A DNA stretch of 64,000 nt. It comes from Cytobacillus citreus (lineage in GTDB: Bacteria; Bacillota; Bacilli; Bacillales; Cytobacillaceae). Within the stretch, counting starts at the first letter, position 1. Every line of letters starts with the position of its first letter. Location: positions 463,497 to 527,496 of the forward strand of contig NZ_JAGYPM010000003.1 of NCBI RefSeq assembly GCF_018343665.1, written 5' to 3'. Both the position numbers and the translations under genes were made by a program. This document shows positions 24,626 through 35,130 of the stretch, piece by piece. The notes beneath the pieces were generated by a model, which did not search any database, was not told where the DNA came from, and saw nothing but the letters and a program-made list of their open reading frames with translations.

Positions 24626-25842
24626 CATGTTGATTGAAAATGGATTTTTCGGATAAAGAAATAAATAATTGAATGGCCGGCACCAAGAAAAAGAAGAAGA
24701 ATAGGAATGCCTTTTTGTTCATCAAAAAAGGTAATTACTACTAGGAAGCACAGGACAGAAAAGACTCTGCCAGAATTGACGAATAATTCTCTTACGACAA
24801 TATATTCTATTCGCATTTCTGCAGCCTTCCATCCTGTTCCGATCACATCATAGGTCATTGATATATACGGGACAAGTAAAAGAGGATACGCGATGGCGAT
24901 TGTAGCTCCATAGATAAGCAATTTGGAGTAGCTTATTTCAAATATGATTAAAAATATGGCGGCAAACAATATGATTCCACCAATTAATATTGCCTTTTTC
25001 CGATACTGTTTCTTAAGTAAACGTGACACAGCATAGTATGCAATAAATGAAACCCCGGAATTAACTAGTCCGTAAGCCCCTAAAGCTAATTCACTGCCGG
25101 TTGAAATAAAGACGAAGACTGATATGACAAAAGCAAAGGTACCTTCACGAAGACCTTGAAAAAAATGAGCATTTGTAATGAGCCGCCAATTCATATTATT
25201 TTTTCGTTCAGAAACTATTCTTCTAAACCAATACTTTCCTTTTGCAGGACGTCTTTTAATAAAAAAACTTAAAAAAACTGCAAGCGAAAATAGACCAAGT
25301 GAAATTCCAAAAATGATTGAATATCCCGTGAATTTTTCCAATTTCGAAATAATGAAGCCAGCAGCAATTGGGCCAATCATTCCACCTATAGAAGTTAAAA
25401 TTCCAAGAAACCCGTTAAAGAAATCTCGATTTTCAGGTTCAGTAATTTCAAATGTTAGTACGTTGAATGCCAGCCAGTAAAAACCATAGCCTATTCCAAG
25501 AAGCGTTCCTAACAGAAATAAAAATTTCGAAGCATTCGTTCCAATGATTAAAACAGCTAGGTAAAATGCAGTTAGAAAAATAACTCCGATCCTAAGCACG
25601 ATTACACGGTCCACTTTTTTCGCCCATCTGCCCGCTAAGATAAATGTCAATGGCTGTATCACAACGACTGTTAGATTATATAAACCTAAATCCCTGAACT
25701 CTCCTGACTGCTTCCAAAGATAAATATTCACAAATGTATTGGATAGAGCGACACTTAATGAATATAATCCACCAATTATAAGTAATAATCCTAAATCCTT
25801 TGTTATTTCAACATCACCGATCAATTTCTTTACCTTACTCAT
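24625..25842 (-). CDS. yqgE: YqgE, major facilitator superfamily permease
   Basis: About 405 residues with twelve predicted membrane spans. The loop 2-3 motif is present in altered form (GRWAKKVDRVIVLRIG). The start MSKVKKLIGDV at 25842 follows AAGGGGAG by six bases; the frame extends 20 codons further without a better start. The position between pbpA and sodA matches yqgE of B. subtilis. Substrate unknown. Confidence 0.85.
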   Translation of the reverse strand: MSKVKKLIGDVEITKDLGLLLIIGGLYSLSVALSNTFVNIYLWKQSGEFRDLGLYNLTVVVIQPLTFILAGRWAKKVDRVIVLRIGVIFLTAFYLAVLIIGTNASKFLFLLGTLLGIGYGFYWLAFNVLTFEITEPENRDFFNGFLGILTSIGGMIGPIAAGFIISKLEKFTGYSIIFGISLGLFSLAVFLSFFIKRRPAKGKYWFRRIVSERKNNMNWRLITNAHFFQGLREGTFAFVISVFVFISTGSELALGAYGLVNSGVSFIAYYAVSRLLKKQYRKKAILIGGIILFAAIFLIIFEISYSKLLIYGATIAIAYPLLLVPYISMTYDVIGTGWKAAEMRIEYIVVRELFVNSGRVFSVLCFLVVITFFDEQKGIPILLLFLGAGHSIIYFFIRKIHFQST

Positions 25843-25919
25843 AAAAAAACTCCCCTTTGCATCTAAAGGGTAGTTTCCAACAAATCCAGTTCTCTTATAC
25901 AATTTTTTAGGGTTTAGTT

Positions 25920-25953
25920 AGAAAAACACGGCAGAGACACTCTCTGCCGTGTT
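25920..25953 (-). terminator. Terminator after sodA
   Basis: AACACGGCAGAGA / TCTCTGCCGTGTT (25925-25937 and 25941-25953), 13-bp perfect stem with a three-base loop and T5 on minus, 12 bases after the sodA stop. Confidence 0.93.
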
Positions 25954-25964
25954 AAGTAATGACA

Positions 25965-26573
25965 TTATTTTGCAGCACTATAGCGTTTTGAAACCTCATC
26001 CCAATTCACAACATTCCAGAAAGAATTGATGTAATCTGGACGACGGTTTTGATATTTTAAATAGTAAGCATGCTCCCAAACGTCTAAGCCTAAAATTGGC
26101 GTCTTACCCTCCATTAAAGGAGAATCTTGGTTTGGAGTACTTGTTACTTCAAGCTCGCCATTGTTTACTGCAAGCCAAGCCCAGCCAGAGCCGAAACGTG
26201 TAGTAGCTGCTTTTGCAAACTCTTCCTTAAAGCTTTCAAAGCTGCTGAATTTGCTATTAATTGCCGCTGCTAAATCACCAGTAGGCTCTCCCCCGCCATT
26301 AGGAGAAATAACTTGCCAGAATAATGTATGGTTTGCGTGTCCGCCGCCATTATTACGTACAGCAGTACGTACAGCATCAGGTACAGCATCCATATTTGAA
26401 ATAACATCTTCTACTGATTTAGAAAGAAACTCTTCATTTCCTTCTAAAGCGTTATTTAAATTTGTTACATATGTGTTGTGGTGCTTTGTGTGGTGAATAT
26501 TCATTGTTTCTTTGTCAATATTTGGTTCTAATGCATCGTAAGCATAAGGTAATTGTGGTAATTCAAATGCCAT
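25965..26573 (-). CDS. sodA: SodA, manganese superoxide dismutase
   Basis: 202 residues. Metal ligands are His27 ([11 protein letters not shown] region), the second His in NHTLFW, and DVWEHAYY (Asp and His) near 164-171. The Mn-type features [11 protein letters not shown] and the final [12 protein letters not shown] are seen. It converts superoxide to peroxide and oxygen in the cytoplasm. The ATG follows ATAGGAGGAA. Single-gene unit with a strong terminator. Confidence 0.97.
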   Translation of the reverse strand: MAFELPQLPYAYDALEPNIDKETMNIHHTKHHNTYVTNLNNALEGNEEFLSKSVEDVISNMDAVPDAVRTAVRNNGGGHANHTLFWQVISPNGGGEPTGDLAAAINSKFSSFESFKEEFAKAATTRFGSGWAWLAVNNGELEVTSTPNQDSPLMEGKTPILGLDVWEHAYYLKYQNRRPDYINSFWNVVNWDEVSKRYSAAK

Positions 26574-26808
26574 TATACATTCCTCCTATGTAAATAATTA
26601 TTAGCCAATTAAATTATTCTAGAGTTCTTATTATTCTGAAATTAGAATGATTCTTCATGGCTATATTTGTAGATTACCAAAGAAAGAAAATCGTTTCAAT
26701 CAAAATGCTTAATTCCAAATATACATTTCCCGATTTTAATAAAATATATCCAATTTTTCAATCTGCCATTTTATTTTTTATCCTAGATTATGGTTTTCCC
26801 TCTAATTG

Positions 26809-27288
26809 TTAAATAACGAGAAAAAAATAAACAATCATTATGATCTGAATGATTCCTTTTGTAACAACACTGCTGATAAATCCAATAACTGATCCAAATC
26901 CGATTTTGACAGCTTCTTTCCATTCTTTTTTGTTTACAGCAAATTCAGCAATGATGGCTCCCAAAAATGGGCCGATTAGAATACCAAATACAGGGATCAC
27001 AAAAGGTCCTAAAATAATTCCAATTGTACTTCCCCATATTCCTGCTTTTGAGCCGCCAAACTTTTTAACCCCAATCATATTTGCTAAATAATCTGCTCCA
27101 AAAAGCAAGACAACAAACAGACCCTGAATGACCCAAAATAACCAGTTGAATTCATCAAAAGTAAACACAAAGCCGTACAATAAAAAGCCAGCAATGAGGA
27201 AAAGCACACTTGGAATAATCGGATATACAAGCCCAACAAATGAAACAATAAATAAAATAATAATTAAACTCCAATAGAAGTGTTCCAT
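26809..27288 (-). CDS. yqgC: YqgC, DUF456 membrane protein
   Basis: 159 residues with four to five membrane spans. Glycine-rich helices (GSKAGIWGSTIGIILGPFV, GPFLGAIIAEF) are typical of DUF456, a small hydrophobic family of unknown function with a glycine-zipper-like repeat. GGATGGTGA lies before the ATG. It follows sodA position as in B. subtilis (yqgC). Confidence 0.85.
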   Translation of the reverse strand: MEHFYWSLIIILFIVSFVGLVYPIIPSVLFLIAGFLLYGFVFTFDEFNWLFWVIQGLFVVLLFGADYLANMIGVKKFGGSKAGIWGSTIGIILGPFVIPVFGILIGPFLGAIIAEFAVNKKEWKEAVKIGFGSVIGFISSVVTKGIIQIIMIVYFFLVI

Positions 27289-27348
27289 TTTTCACCATCC
27301 ACCATTATTAGTTTACTAATGAACATAAGCTTTCCCAAATAGCTTAAT

Positions 27349-27377
27349 AGAGCAAGGAGGGACACCCTCCTTGCTCT
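27349..27377. terminator. Hairpin after the Na/Pi cotransporter gene
   Basis: AGAGCAAGGAGGG / CCCTCCTTGCTCT (27349-27361 and 27365-27377), 13-bp perfect stem with a three-base loop. The following T run is short on both strands. It ends the Na/Pi transcript on minus. Confidence 0.8.
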
Positions 27378-27387
27378 TTATCATTAA

Positions 27388-29019
27388 CTAATTTTCTTCT
27401 CCTAAAACAGCTTCGGCAATATTTACTGCATGATCACCAATTCTCTCAAGATTACTTACAATGTCTACATATACAATACCCGCTTGTCCAGAACATAGTC
27501 CTTCATTTAAACGCAGTATATGCTGTTTACGTAGCCTTCTTTCCATTTTATCAATTTCTTCTTCTTTTTGCACAACATGCGCAGCCACTTTTTTATCATT
27601 ATGATCAAGCGCTTGTATTGATTCTGATACAGTAGAAATAGTGAGGTTAAACATCTCCTCTAAATCTGCCATAGCAGGTTCTGTAATCTTTACTTTATTC
27701 GCTTGAAGATATTCAATAAGCTCAATAATATTTTCGTAATGATCCCCGATTCTTTCAATATCTCTAACTGTATCCATCAGCATTGTATGCTCTTCTGATT
27801 CATGATCAGACAGTGAGCTAGTAGCTAGTTCTATTAAATATTCCGTAATTTTTCGATCTAGATTATTAAGTGCATCTTCAATTTGTATGGCATTATCTGA
27901 ATGCTTTTGAAGTCTAGTCTTTAAGAATTCATGTGTTTCCTCTAAACCATGTATCGAAAATTTGCCCATTCTTAATACTTCCTCTTTTGCTTGTCCAAGC
28001 GCAATAGAAGGTGACTGTTCGATAAATACTGGATCTAGATGTTTGGCTTTGTATTCCAAGACAGAATCTTCACCCGGAATCAATTTTGTCACAATCCATG
28101 CTAATACCGCGACAAATGGCAATTGAATAATCGTATTAGACGCATTAAATATTCCGTGGGCAAAAGCGATTGTCATTTCAGGATTAAGACCCAAAGCATC
28201 CTGTATATTTCCAACTAATAACGTAAATGGTTTTAATAATATCAAGAAAATCGTTGTTCCAATTAAATTGAATAAAACATGTACTGCTGCAGCTCTTTTC
28301 GCAGCGACAGAAGCACCAATGGATGCTAGTATCGCCGTGATCGTAGTTCCAATATTATCTCCAAAAAGCACAGGTAATGCAGCATTTAAATCAAGAAGGT
28401 TTTCAGAAAATAGCCCCTGCAATATCCCGATGGTCGCACTTGAGCTTTGAACAATGACAGTAAAAACTGTTCCGACAATGACTCCTAAAATTGGACTTGA
28501 ACTCAGATTTACTGTTAGATCATGAAAAGATTCAAGGGAGCTTAATGGTTTCATCCCTCCACTCATTAACTCTAAACCATAAAACAGTGCGCCAAATCCG
28601 AATACGATCTGACCAACATTATGAACCTTTTTATTTTTGAAAAAGAATAGTAAAACAGCACCCGCTGCAATAATAGGAAGTGCATATTCACCAACATCAA
28701 TACCAATAATAAATGCTGTAACGGTTGTTCCGATATTTGCCCCCATTATGACGCCGATTGCTTGGCGCAGCGACATAAAACCAGCACTAACTAATCCAAC
28801 TGTTATGACTGTTGTAGCCGAACTGCTCTGTATGAGGACTGTTACGAGCATACCCGCCAATACACCCATAAGAGGATTTGTAGTGAAACGATCAAGTAAA
28901 TCTCTTAAACGGTCACCTGCTGATTTCTGAAGACCATCTCCCATATATTTAATTCCAAATAAGAAAATTCCAAGTCCGCCTAAAAATTCAAAAAGCATCT
29001 GCTGAATATTTAGTTCCAC
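27388..29019 (-). CDS. Na+/phosphate cotransporter with C-terminal PhoU domain (NptA family)
   Basis: About 543 residues. Two inverted Na/Pi repeats lie in the first 320 residues, each with the QSSSATT/QSSSATIG motif that binds phosphate and sodium. A PhoU-like helical domain fills about 345-540 (RDIERIGDHYENIIELIEY and NLERIGDHAVNIAEAVLG). The start is GTG at 29019, eight bases after AGGGG; the longer frame starts at 29070 with no ribosome site. It probably imports phosphate at low affinity or exports it. It lies about 6 kb from pst but is separately transcribed, and I see no Pho box upstream. Confidence 0.88.
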   Translation of the reverse strand: MELNIQQMLFEFLGGLGIFLFGIKYMGDGLQKSAGDRLRDLLDRFTTNPLMGVLAGMLVTVLIQSSSATTVITVGLVSAGFMSLRQAIGVIMGANIGTTVTAFIIGIDVGEYALPIIAAGAVLLFFFKNKKVHNVGQIVFGFGALFYGLELMSGGMKPLSSLESFHDLTVNLSSSPILGVIVGTVFTVIVQSSSATIGILQGLFSENLLDLNAALPVLFGDNIGTTITAILASIGASVAAKRAAAVHVLFNLIGTTIFLILLKPFTLLVGNIQDALGLNPEMTIAFAHGIFNASNTIIQLPFVAVLAWIVTKLIPGEDSVLEYKAKHLDPVFIEQSPSIALGQAKEEVLRMGKFSIHGLEETHEFLKTRLQKHSDNAIQIEDALNNLDRKITEYLIELATSSLSDHESEEHTMLMDTVRDIERIGDHYENIIELIEYLQANKVKITEPAMADLEEMFNLTISTVSESIQALDHNDKKVAAHVVQKEEEIDKMERRLRKQHILRLNEGLCSGQAGIVYVDIVSNLERIGDHAVNIAEAVLGEEN

Positions 29020-29256
29020 TTTCCCAACCCCTATTAAGTAATTAATTCGACATTTTTCTTCAAACACCATACAATTATTAATGAAGTTTTATTTCAAAGT
29101 AAAGAGTTCTCGGTCTAAATTTACAATACCTTTACAATAGAGCTTTATATTACAACTATATTACATTATTCAAAGGTCTTTTGCAGATCAAATACTTGTA
29201 CTGCTGTATTTATCCGGTTAAAATAATGTGATGATCATTTTTAAGGGTGTGTCAAA

Positions 29257-30027
29257 ATGAATATTTTCAAGCAATTTATTAAAAGTTTCTATTCTCCTAA
29301 GGACATTGCTATGTTCCGCTTTCAAGGAATAGGGAAAACGATTTTATACGTGTTTTTTCTTGTTTTTTTATCTATTATCCCATCTGTATATTATTTTAGT
29401 TCGGCTTTGATTAATGGTGTTAATGCAATTGAGGAAAGTGTAAAAAATGAACTTCCCCCTTTTCAAATTGAAAACGGTGTGCTGCAAGCAGAACAAGATG
29501 CTCCAATTATTATTAACAAAGAGGATTTTACGATAATTTTCGATTCTACTGGAACTGTAGATACTGAGAAGTTGGCAAATAGCGATAATACTTTAGCGAT
29601 ATTAAAAAATGATGCCTATTTTATAGCTGGAGGACAAGTTCAATCTTTGCCTTACTCCATGTTTCCAGATCTATCATTAACAAATGAGAGTTTGCTTGAA
29701 TTATTAGCTAATGCAGATTCATCGTTACCTATTTTCATCCCATTACTTGCTGTTGTGATTTACATTTTTGCTAGCGGAATGAAATTTATCGAAATATCTA
29801 TTCTTGCTTTATTCGGATTGTTTATGAAAAAAATGATGTTTAGAAATCTACAGTACAGTCAGTGTTGGAGATTGGCAGCTTATAGTGTTACACTTCCAAC
29901 TATGTTTTTTACAATCATGAATAGTCTTCAAACTGTCGTACCCAATGGAGCCATCATCAATTGGTTCGTTGCCATTATGATCCTTTTCTTAGCTATAAAA
30001 GAAATACCTCAGCCGAGAAAAAAATAA
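29257..30027 (+). CDS. yqgB: YqgB, DUF1189 membrane protein
   Basis: 256 residues. The N-terminal FIKSFYSPKDIAMFRFQGIG is the DUF1189 hallmark. One span (about 28-50), an extracellular domain (about 55-165), then three to four spans (about 165-250). Homologues are of unknown function; a link to maltose transport regulation has been proposed in some members but is not shown here. AAGGGTGTG precedes the ATG. Single plus-strand gene with a terminator. Confidence 0.83.
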   Translation: MNIFKQFIKSFYSPKDIAMFRFQGIGKTILYVFFLVFLSIIPSVYYFSSALINGVNAIEESVKNELPPFQIENGVLQAEQDAPIIINKEDFTIIFDSTGTVDTEKLANSDNTLAILKNDAYFIAGGQVQSLPYSMFPDLSLTNESLLELLANADSSLPIFIPLLAVVIYIFASGMKFIEISILALFGLFMKKMMFRNLQYSQCWRLAAYSVTLPTMFFTIMNSLQTVVPNGAIINWFVAIMILFLAIKEIPQPRKK

Positions 30028-30054
30028 AACGCGCGAAAGCGCGTTTTATTTTTT
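30026..30054 (+). terminator. Terminator after yqgB
   Basis: AAAACGCGC / GCGCGTTTT (30026-30034 and 30039-30047) with a GAAA tetraloop and T-rich tail. It starts at the stop codon. Confidence 0.9.
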
Positions 30055-30133
30055 AGCTAAAAGAAAGTTTCAGCTATTAAGGTAATACGTAATGAGCAGC
30101 CTTGATAAATTACTGCTAATAATATCGCACAAT

Positions 30134-30183
30134 AAAAACTAAGGCATTTCTCCAAAAAGGATTTTGCGAAGGCCTTAGTTTTT
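30134..30183 (-). terminator. Terminator of the chemoreceptor gene, built from repeat family 3
   Basis: AAAAACTAAGGC / GCCTTAGTTTTT (30134-30145 and 30172-30183), a 12-bp perfect stem with a 26-base loop, T run on minus. The loop and right arm (GATTTTGCGAAGGCCTTAGTT) resemble the family-3 repeat at 44415-44437 (CCTTTCTGCGAATGCCTTAG). Confidence 0.8.
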
Positions 30184-30193
30184 CTAATGTAAA

Positions 30194-31897
30194 TTAATTG
30201 TTTATGGAATAACTGAACTCAGAGCTATGTTTTGCTAATGATTGCGATAAATCCTTTAACTTTTCTCCAGTCTGATGATTCATTCTCACATTATTCATTT
30301 GCCTTTGTGAGGCTTCAAGCATTTGTTCTGCACTCGCAAGAGTTTGCTGGGAAACTGAAACAAAGTTTTCTGCAGAAGATTCCATCTTTGGCATCGCATG
30401 ATTAAGAGTTACTAACTCATTCTGGGCATTTTTTATCATGCCACTAACTTTTTCAATTTCAATCATTAGTGAATCAAATGATTTTCTACTTGCAGATGCC
30501 GTTTCAAGATGTGATTGGAAATTCCCTAGCATGTTGCTAAATTCACTGGATGCCTTAGAGGAGATCATCTCCATTTGCTCAATTGTTCGTTTTATTTCCT
30601 CAGTTGCATTTGATGATTGTTCAGCTAATAATCGAACCTCATTTGCAACAACTGCAAATCCGCTTCCAGACTCGCCTGCCCTTGCAGCCTCTATTGCAGC
30701 ATTCAGGGCTAAAAGCTTTGTCTGTGCAGAAATTTGTTGAATAAAGGTAATAATTTTTGCAATGGATTCCGAATGATCTTTTACTTCTTGAACCGTAGAT
30801 GCAACTCCCTGAAACTCTTGTCCAAAATGATCAAAAGCCTGAATTAGATTGCCTACACTCTTTTCACCATTATGTGCTGAATCATTCATAGATTGTGCTT
30901 TAATCATGACATCATTCATATGTACGAAAATATTTTCAATAGAGTTTTTCATATTTTGAAACATTTGAACGCTTTCCTCTGAACTGCTTGCCGTTTGTTC
31001 TGCACCTGTTTTAACAACTTGAATTGCTTCCATTAGCATTTCGTTCTCTTCCAATACCGTTCCTGACAGACTCTGAAGATCACCACCCGTTTTAGAAAGA
31101 TCCATTGTCGTGGAGGATATTTTGTAAAGGAGAGCACTCATTTGCTTAATCATCGCGTCAAAGCTTTTGACAAGAGATGTTATTTCAGGAGTCGATGTAT
31201 TTGCTTCAACATGAACATCTAAATTTCCATTCCTAGCTTCTCTCATTACTTCTCTTAATCTAGATAGCGGCCTCGTAAGGTTTCTCACTAAAAGACTAAC
31301 TATGATAGAAGTAATTGTGAGACTAATTAATACAACAATAAATATGTATTTGGCCGTTTCATTATTTTCTTTTAAATACTGCTTTTGCGGGATAGCAATG
31401 GCATATATCCCTTTTAATTCTTGTACAGACTGGAATGATATTGTATACGGCTCCCCATTAATATTTTGATGGAAAAGACCATTCTCTTTTTTTCTGATTT
31501 CATCAATAATTGACTGAGAAAATTTGATATTTGTATTTTTGCTGATTTGAAATGGAGTAGCACCTTTTTCATTAACTAAAAAGAAATTCCCCGATATTCC
31601 ATCTTGTGCAAGCTCCGCATCCTGGCTTTTTATTACTTGATTCATTTTTTTATTAAACTTTTCTTCATCACCTACATAGAGAAGCATCAGATTCTGTGCC
31701 ATATCATAAATGGTCTGAACCTCTTTTGTTAAACGCTGCTCTATTAAGTTTATCGTTGTTTCTTTTGATTTTGCATATGAGATATACGCTACAGTAGAAA
31801 CACTTACAAGAAGTAAGCCTAAAATCAAAACTAAAAGCCTTGTTTGAAGAGATATCTTTGTTAAAAAAATGTGAAAATTCTCTTTTATTTTCTTCAT
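30194..31897 (-). CDS. Methyl-accepting chemotaxis protein
   Basis: 567 residues. First span about 19-40, an extracellular single-Cache-like sensor (about 45-180), second span (about 186-207), HAMP (about 208-262, [20 protein letters not shown]) and a long cytoplasmic hairpin. The signalling tip [20 protein letters not shown] near 400 is intact and contacts CheA/CheW. The ligand is not known. No clear sigma-D promoter was found, and the ATG lies about 13 bases after GAAGGGGG. It is a single-gene unit where B. subtilis has no receptor, so it is an accessory gene. Confidence 0.9.
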   Translation of the reverse strand: MKKIKENFHIFLTKISLQTRLLVLILGLLLVSVSTVAYISYAKSKETTINLIEQRLTKEVQTIYDMAQNLMLLYVGDEEKFNKKMNQVIKSQDAELAQDGISGNFFLVNEKGATPFQISKNTNIKFSQSIIDEIRKKENGLFHQNINGEPYTISFQSVQELKGIYAIAIPQKQYLKENNETAKYIFIVVLISLTITSIIVSLLVRNLTRPLSRLREVMREARNGNLDVHVEANTSTPEITSLVKSFDAMIKQMSALLYKISSTTMDLSKTGGDLQSLSGTVLEENEMLMEAIQVVKTGAEQTASSSEESVQMFQNMKNSIENIFVHMNDVMIKAQSMNDSAHNGEKSVGNLIQAFDHFGQEFQGVASTVQEVKDHSESIAKIITFIQQISAQTKLLALNAAIEAARAGESGSGFAVVANEVRLLAEQSSNATEEIKRTIEQMEMISSKASSEFSNMLGNFQSHLETASASRKSFDSLMIEIEKVSGMIKNAQNELVTLNHAMPKMESSAENFVSVSQQTLASAEQMLEASQRQMNNVRMNHQTGEKLKDLSQSLAKHSSEFSYSINN

Positions 31898-32107
31898 TTA
31901 CAAATGGATGCCCCCTTCTATTCCCTGCGATCATTATTGCAAAGAAATATTAATAAAATGTAAAGAATAAGTAAATAAAACGTAATGATAACGTAATGAT
32001 TATGTTAATTTTTTCTATTTAAAATATTTATTCTTCCTACGTTCTAAATTCTTTGGACAAGCATACTTATTTGTTATACAGCCATTTATTCTTGGAGGTT
32101 AATGAAT

Positions 32108-32419
32108 ATGAAGCGTCTAGCTGCATTTCTTATTTCTATCCTTATTGTATATGTGATATATTACGATTTAACCCAAGGTACATTGCCAGAATCAAAAGAA
32201 CCAGTCATAGAAGCAATGGCACCAATAAACGGTTCCCTACCGTTTTTCGAAAAAAAGGTTAGTCCAGGTGAAACTGTTCTATCAATCGTTGAGAAAAAAA
32301 TAAATGGACCCCTTCCAGTCCCCATTAACAAGGTTATTTCTGATTTTACAAACTTGAATAAAGGTATAAAGCCAGAGGAGATAAAATTTGGATATACTTA
32401 TAAATTTCCGAATTATTAG
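32108..32419 (+). CDS. yqfZ: YqfZ, LysM-like small secreted or anchored protein
   Basis: 103 residues: one N-terminal hydrophobic segment (AAFLISILIVYVIYYDL, about 4-20), a short linker, and a C-terminal LysM-like region (VSPGETVLSIVEKKINGPLP ... ISDFTNLNKGI ... GYTYKFPNY). It is the yqfZ counterpart by position and size; the protein probably sits at the membrane with its tail toward the wall. The ATG at 32108 is chosen because TTGGAGG is nine bases upstream; the ATG at 32102 is too near. The stop codon is immediately followed by a family-3 repeat. Confidence 0.8.
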   Translation: MKRLAAFLISILIVYVIYYDLTQGTLPESKEPVIEAMAPINGSLPFFEKKVSPGETVLSIVEKKINGPLPVPINKVISDFTNLNKGIKPEEIKFGYTYKFPNY

Positions 32420-32539
32420 GAAAACTTGGCATCCGTTCTTTTTTAGTTTCTTATGCGATCTTTTAGGAGTTATTTAATTAAACACTAACTTTACTTTAGT
32501 ACTTTAATAAATTTAAACCTTCCTATTGCTCAAAAAACT
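32416..32539. repeat. AT-rich dispersed repeat, family 3, copy at the yqfZ 3' end
   Basis: TTAGGAAAACTTGGCATCCG, TTATGCGATCTTTTAGGAGT and the tail ACTTTACTTTAGTACTTTAA followed by ATTTAAACCTTCCTATTGC. It matches the copy at 44387 block by block. It begins at the stop codon of yqfZ. The remaining bases to ispG hold only promoter-like AT-rich sequence. Confidence 0.75.
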
Positions 32540-32739
32540 AGTCATTACATAGTCCTTTCGGCAATTGCATCTTAACAAAGTGGAGTGCCTTTTAATCAGC
32601 GATTAAAAAAATCCTATTCATGAACAGCCAACATTCTTGTCAATTCCAGAGAATCATTGATACAATATTAATGTGAAGTTTTATTTCATTATTGGAAACA
32701 ACATAAATAAAATGATCAGTAAAAAGGAGCGAATCTCCA

Positions 32740-33858
32740 TTGAGTGAACTTATACATCGTACAAAAACTCGCCCTGTTAAAGTTGGACCTTTAACAATCG
32801 GCGGCAGTAATGAGCTTTTTATCCAAAGTATGACAACAACAAAAACACATGATGTCGAAGCTACAGTTGCTGAAATAAAACGCTTAGAAGAAGCTGGCTG
32901 CCAAATCGTGCGGGTTGCTTGTCCTGACGAAAGGGCGGCAGATGCTATTGCAGATATTAAAAAACAGATCAACATTCCTCTTGTTGTAGATATACATTTT
33001 GATTATAAGCTTGCTCTTAAAGCAATTGAGGGCGGTGCTGATAAAATCAGAATCAATCCAGGGAATATCGGAAGACGTGAAAAGGTTGAAGCCGTTGTAA
33101 AAGCGGCAAAAGCAAAGGGTATTCCGATTCGAATCGGTGTAAATGCCGGATCGTTAGAAAAAAAGATTCTTGAAAAATATGGATATCCAACTGCAGATGG
33201 AATGGTGGAAAGTGCCCTTCATCACATAAAAATTCTTGAAGATCTAGATTTTCATGATATTATCGTCTCAATGAAAGCATCAGACGTTAACCTAGCTATT
33301 GAGGCTTATGATAAAGCAGCGAGAGCCTTTGATTATCCATTGCATTTAGGTATAACTGAATCTGGCACTTTATTTGCTGGTACTATTAAAAGTGCAGCAG
33401 GATTGGGTGCTATTTTGAATAAAGGCATTGGAAATACACTTCGTATTTCATTAAGTGCGGACCCTGTGGAAGAAGTTAAAGTTGCGCGTGAATTACTTAA
33501 GGTATTTGGCCTTTCTTCGAATGCAGCCACGTTAATTTCATGCCCAACTTGCGGTCGTATCGAGATTGATTTAATTAGCATTGCAAATGAAGTAGAGGAA
33601 TACATCCAAAAAATAAAAGCCCCTATTAAAGTAGCTGTTCTTGGCTGTGCTGTTAATGGCCCTGGAGAAGCCAGAGAAGCTGATATTGGTATTGCTGGTG
33701 CAAGGGGAGAAGGCCTTTTATTCCGCAAAGGAGAAATTGTACGCAAAGTTCCTGAGGCCACAATGGTCGATGAATTAAAAATTGAAATTGACAAAATAGC
33801 AGCGGAGTATTTTGCAAAGCAAGAAGAGGAAAAGAAAAAAGCTGAATCAGTAAATTAA
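32740..33858 (+). CDS. ispG: IspG, 4-hydroxy-3-methylbut-2-en-1-yl diphosphate synthase
   Basis: 372 residues. IspG turns MEcPP into HMBPP in the MEP isoprenoid path, using a [4Fe-4S] cluster. The TIM barrel fills residues 1-240 (IRINPGNIG at about 108). The cluster ligands are SCPTCGR (near 270) and [11 protein letters not shown] (near 305). Start is TTG at 32740, about ten bases after AAGGAG. The pathway's next enzyme, IspH, is at 41342. Followed by a terminator. Confidence 0.96.
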   Translation: MSELIHRTKTRPVKVGPLTIGGSNELFIQSMTTTKTHDVEATVAEIKRLEEAGCQIVRVACPDERAADAIADIKKQINIPLVVDIHFDYKLALKAIEGGADKIRINPGNIGRREKVEAVVKAAKAKGIPIRIGVNAGSLEKKILEKYGYPTADGMVESALHHIKILEDLDFHDIIVSMKASDVNLAIEAYDKAARAFDYPLHLGITESGTLFAGTIKSAAGLGAILNKGIGNTLRISLSADPVEEVKVARELLKVFGLSSNAATLISCPTCGRIEIDLISIANEVEEYIQKIKAPIKVAVLGCAVNGPGEAREADIGIAGARGEGLLFRKGEIVRKVPEATMVDELKIEIDKIAAEYFAKQEEEKKKAESVN

Positions 33859-33922
33859 ACCTTAAGCCTTCAATATGGAGCTAGACATAACTCTAACTGA
33901 AGAAATATTATTAATTCATAAA

Positions 33923-33958
33923 AAGCCTGGCATTCGGTGCCAGGCTTCTTTATTTTTG
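33923..33958 (+). terminator. Terminator after ispG
   Basis: AAGCCTGGCA / TGCCAGGCTT (33923-33932 and 33938-33947) with loop TTCGG, then CTTTATTTTTG. Also near the 3' end of the convergent yqfX. Confidence 0.9.
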
Positions 33959-33969
33959 TTAAAAATTTT

Positions 33970-34347
33970 TTAAAAAAATGGTAGGATAAACATCCCTACA
34001 ATTATTGATACAACTCCGATTCCTATTGCCCAGTTTCCAAGGGTTCTAGCCCCTCTCGCCCGTGCAACAAAGCCAAGCACAATGCCTGTCGCTCCTAACA
34101 GGATTGGTAACACAAACAATGAGATGATGGAAAGAACCAAAGCAGAAATCCCTATTCCCCTACCTGCTGTATCAGTCTCATCTTCCTTCTCATTTTCTAT
34201 ATCCCTGTCCCTGTCATATGAAACAGGTGCAGCAAGTTCAGCAGAGGTTTCTTCTGTATAATCTGCAACTCCATATTGGTTCTTTTCTTCAATTTCTTTC
34301 GCTTCACGAAGATCATAATCTTCGTATTCACGTTCTTGATCTGCCAT
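33970..34347 (-). CDS. yqfX: YqfX, DUF4190-type membrane protein
   Basis: 125 residues. The first 65 are very acidic (DQEREYEDYDLREAKEIEEK, RDRDIENEKEDETD) and probably disordered. Two membrane helices follow (GISALVLSIISLFVLPIL and GNWAIGIGVVSIIVGMFIL) with a basic hairpin VARARGAR between them, the DUF4190-type arrangement. The second ATG (34347) is used because GAGGGATC fits it. It is the yqfX counterpart; function unknown. Confidence 0.83.
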   Translation of the reverse strand: MADQEREYEDYDLREAKEIEEKNQYGVADYTEETSAELAAPVSYDRDRDIENEKEDETDTAGRGIGISALVLSIISLFVLPILLGATGIVLGFVARARGARTLGNWAIGIGVVSIIVGMFILPFF

Positions 34348-34525
34348 CATGATCCCTCGCTTTCAAATATGGAAACAATTCTTTCCATTTAGCAACCCTT
34401 GATGCATTTCTTTTGGAGCATTAATATTGTTTACGAAAATGTTTTATTTAATGATGTTAATGTTTTACTTTAGCTCTTGTTTTTACTAAGATATAGATTG
34501 AACTTTGTTATAAGGGGAGTATTTT

Positions 34526-35116
34526 ATGAAAAAGCGGTTTGGTATAGATATTGATGGGACCGTCACTTGTCCATCATCTTTAATTCCATATTTAAATCAT
34601 GCATTTAATCTTAATATTACATTAAATGATGTAAAACAATACGACCTTAACCATTTAGTCGATATTTCTGAAGAGGAGTTTGCTAACTGGTTTGCTGAAA
34701 TAGAGCCAGTTATTTATGCTGAATCCCCACTTGCAGACGGAGCTAAACATATTTTGAATAAATGGGAAAAGGAGCATGAATTGTTTTTTATTAGTGCACG
34801 AGGATCACATCTGCTTAATTTGACAAAGGAATGGTTCTTAAAAAACGCATTGAGCTTTCATCATATTGATTTAATTGGTACCCATAATAAGATTAAAGCA
34901 GCTAAAGAATATAAAGTAGATATCTTCTTCGAGGATAAACACGACAATGCTGTAATGATTCATGAAGAATGTAAAATACCTGTCGTTTTATTTGATACTC
35001 CATACAATCAGGAGCCAATTCCAAGTGGGGTCATCCGTGTAAATAATTGGGCAGAAGCAAATATTTGGGTAGAAAATTGGCTAAAAGGAGAAATAAGACA
35101 GAAAAACGGCAGTTAA
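34526..35116 (+). CDS. yqfW: YqfW, HAD-family 5'-nucleotidase-like protein
   Basis: 196 residues. The haloacid-dehalogenase catalytic motif DIDGTVT is at 8-14, the second motif FFISARG near 90, the Lys of motif III in the THNKIKAAKEY region (about 124-134) and the acidic pair FFEDKHD near 140. It belongs to the NT5C/YqfW group of predicted 5'-nucleotidases; substrate not shown. AAGGGGAG precedes the ATG. Ends in a terminator and is convergent with zur. Confidence 0.88.
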   Translation: MKKRFGIDIDGTVTCPSSLIPYLNHAFNLNITLNDVKQYDLNHLVDISEEEFANWFAEIEPVIYAESPLADGAKHILNKWEKEHELFFISARGSHLLNLTKEWFLKNALSFHHIDLIGTHNKIKAAKEYKVDIFFEDKHDNAVMIHEECKIPVVLFDTPYNQEPIPSGVIRVNNWAEANIWVENWLKGEIRQKNGS

Positions 35117-35125
35117 GCCGTTTTT
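35102..35125 (+). terminator. Terminator between yqfW and zur
   Basis: AAAAACGGC / GCCGTTTTT (35102-35110 and 35117-35125) around AGTTAA. It holds the yqfW stop and has T runs on both strands, so it may also end zur. Confidence 0.9.
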
Positions 35126-35130
35126 CTGTT

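Noticed and set aside
33333..33794. 153-codon open frame on minus
   Set aside because: Antisense to ispG; composition reflects the opposite strand.
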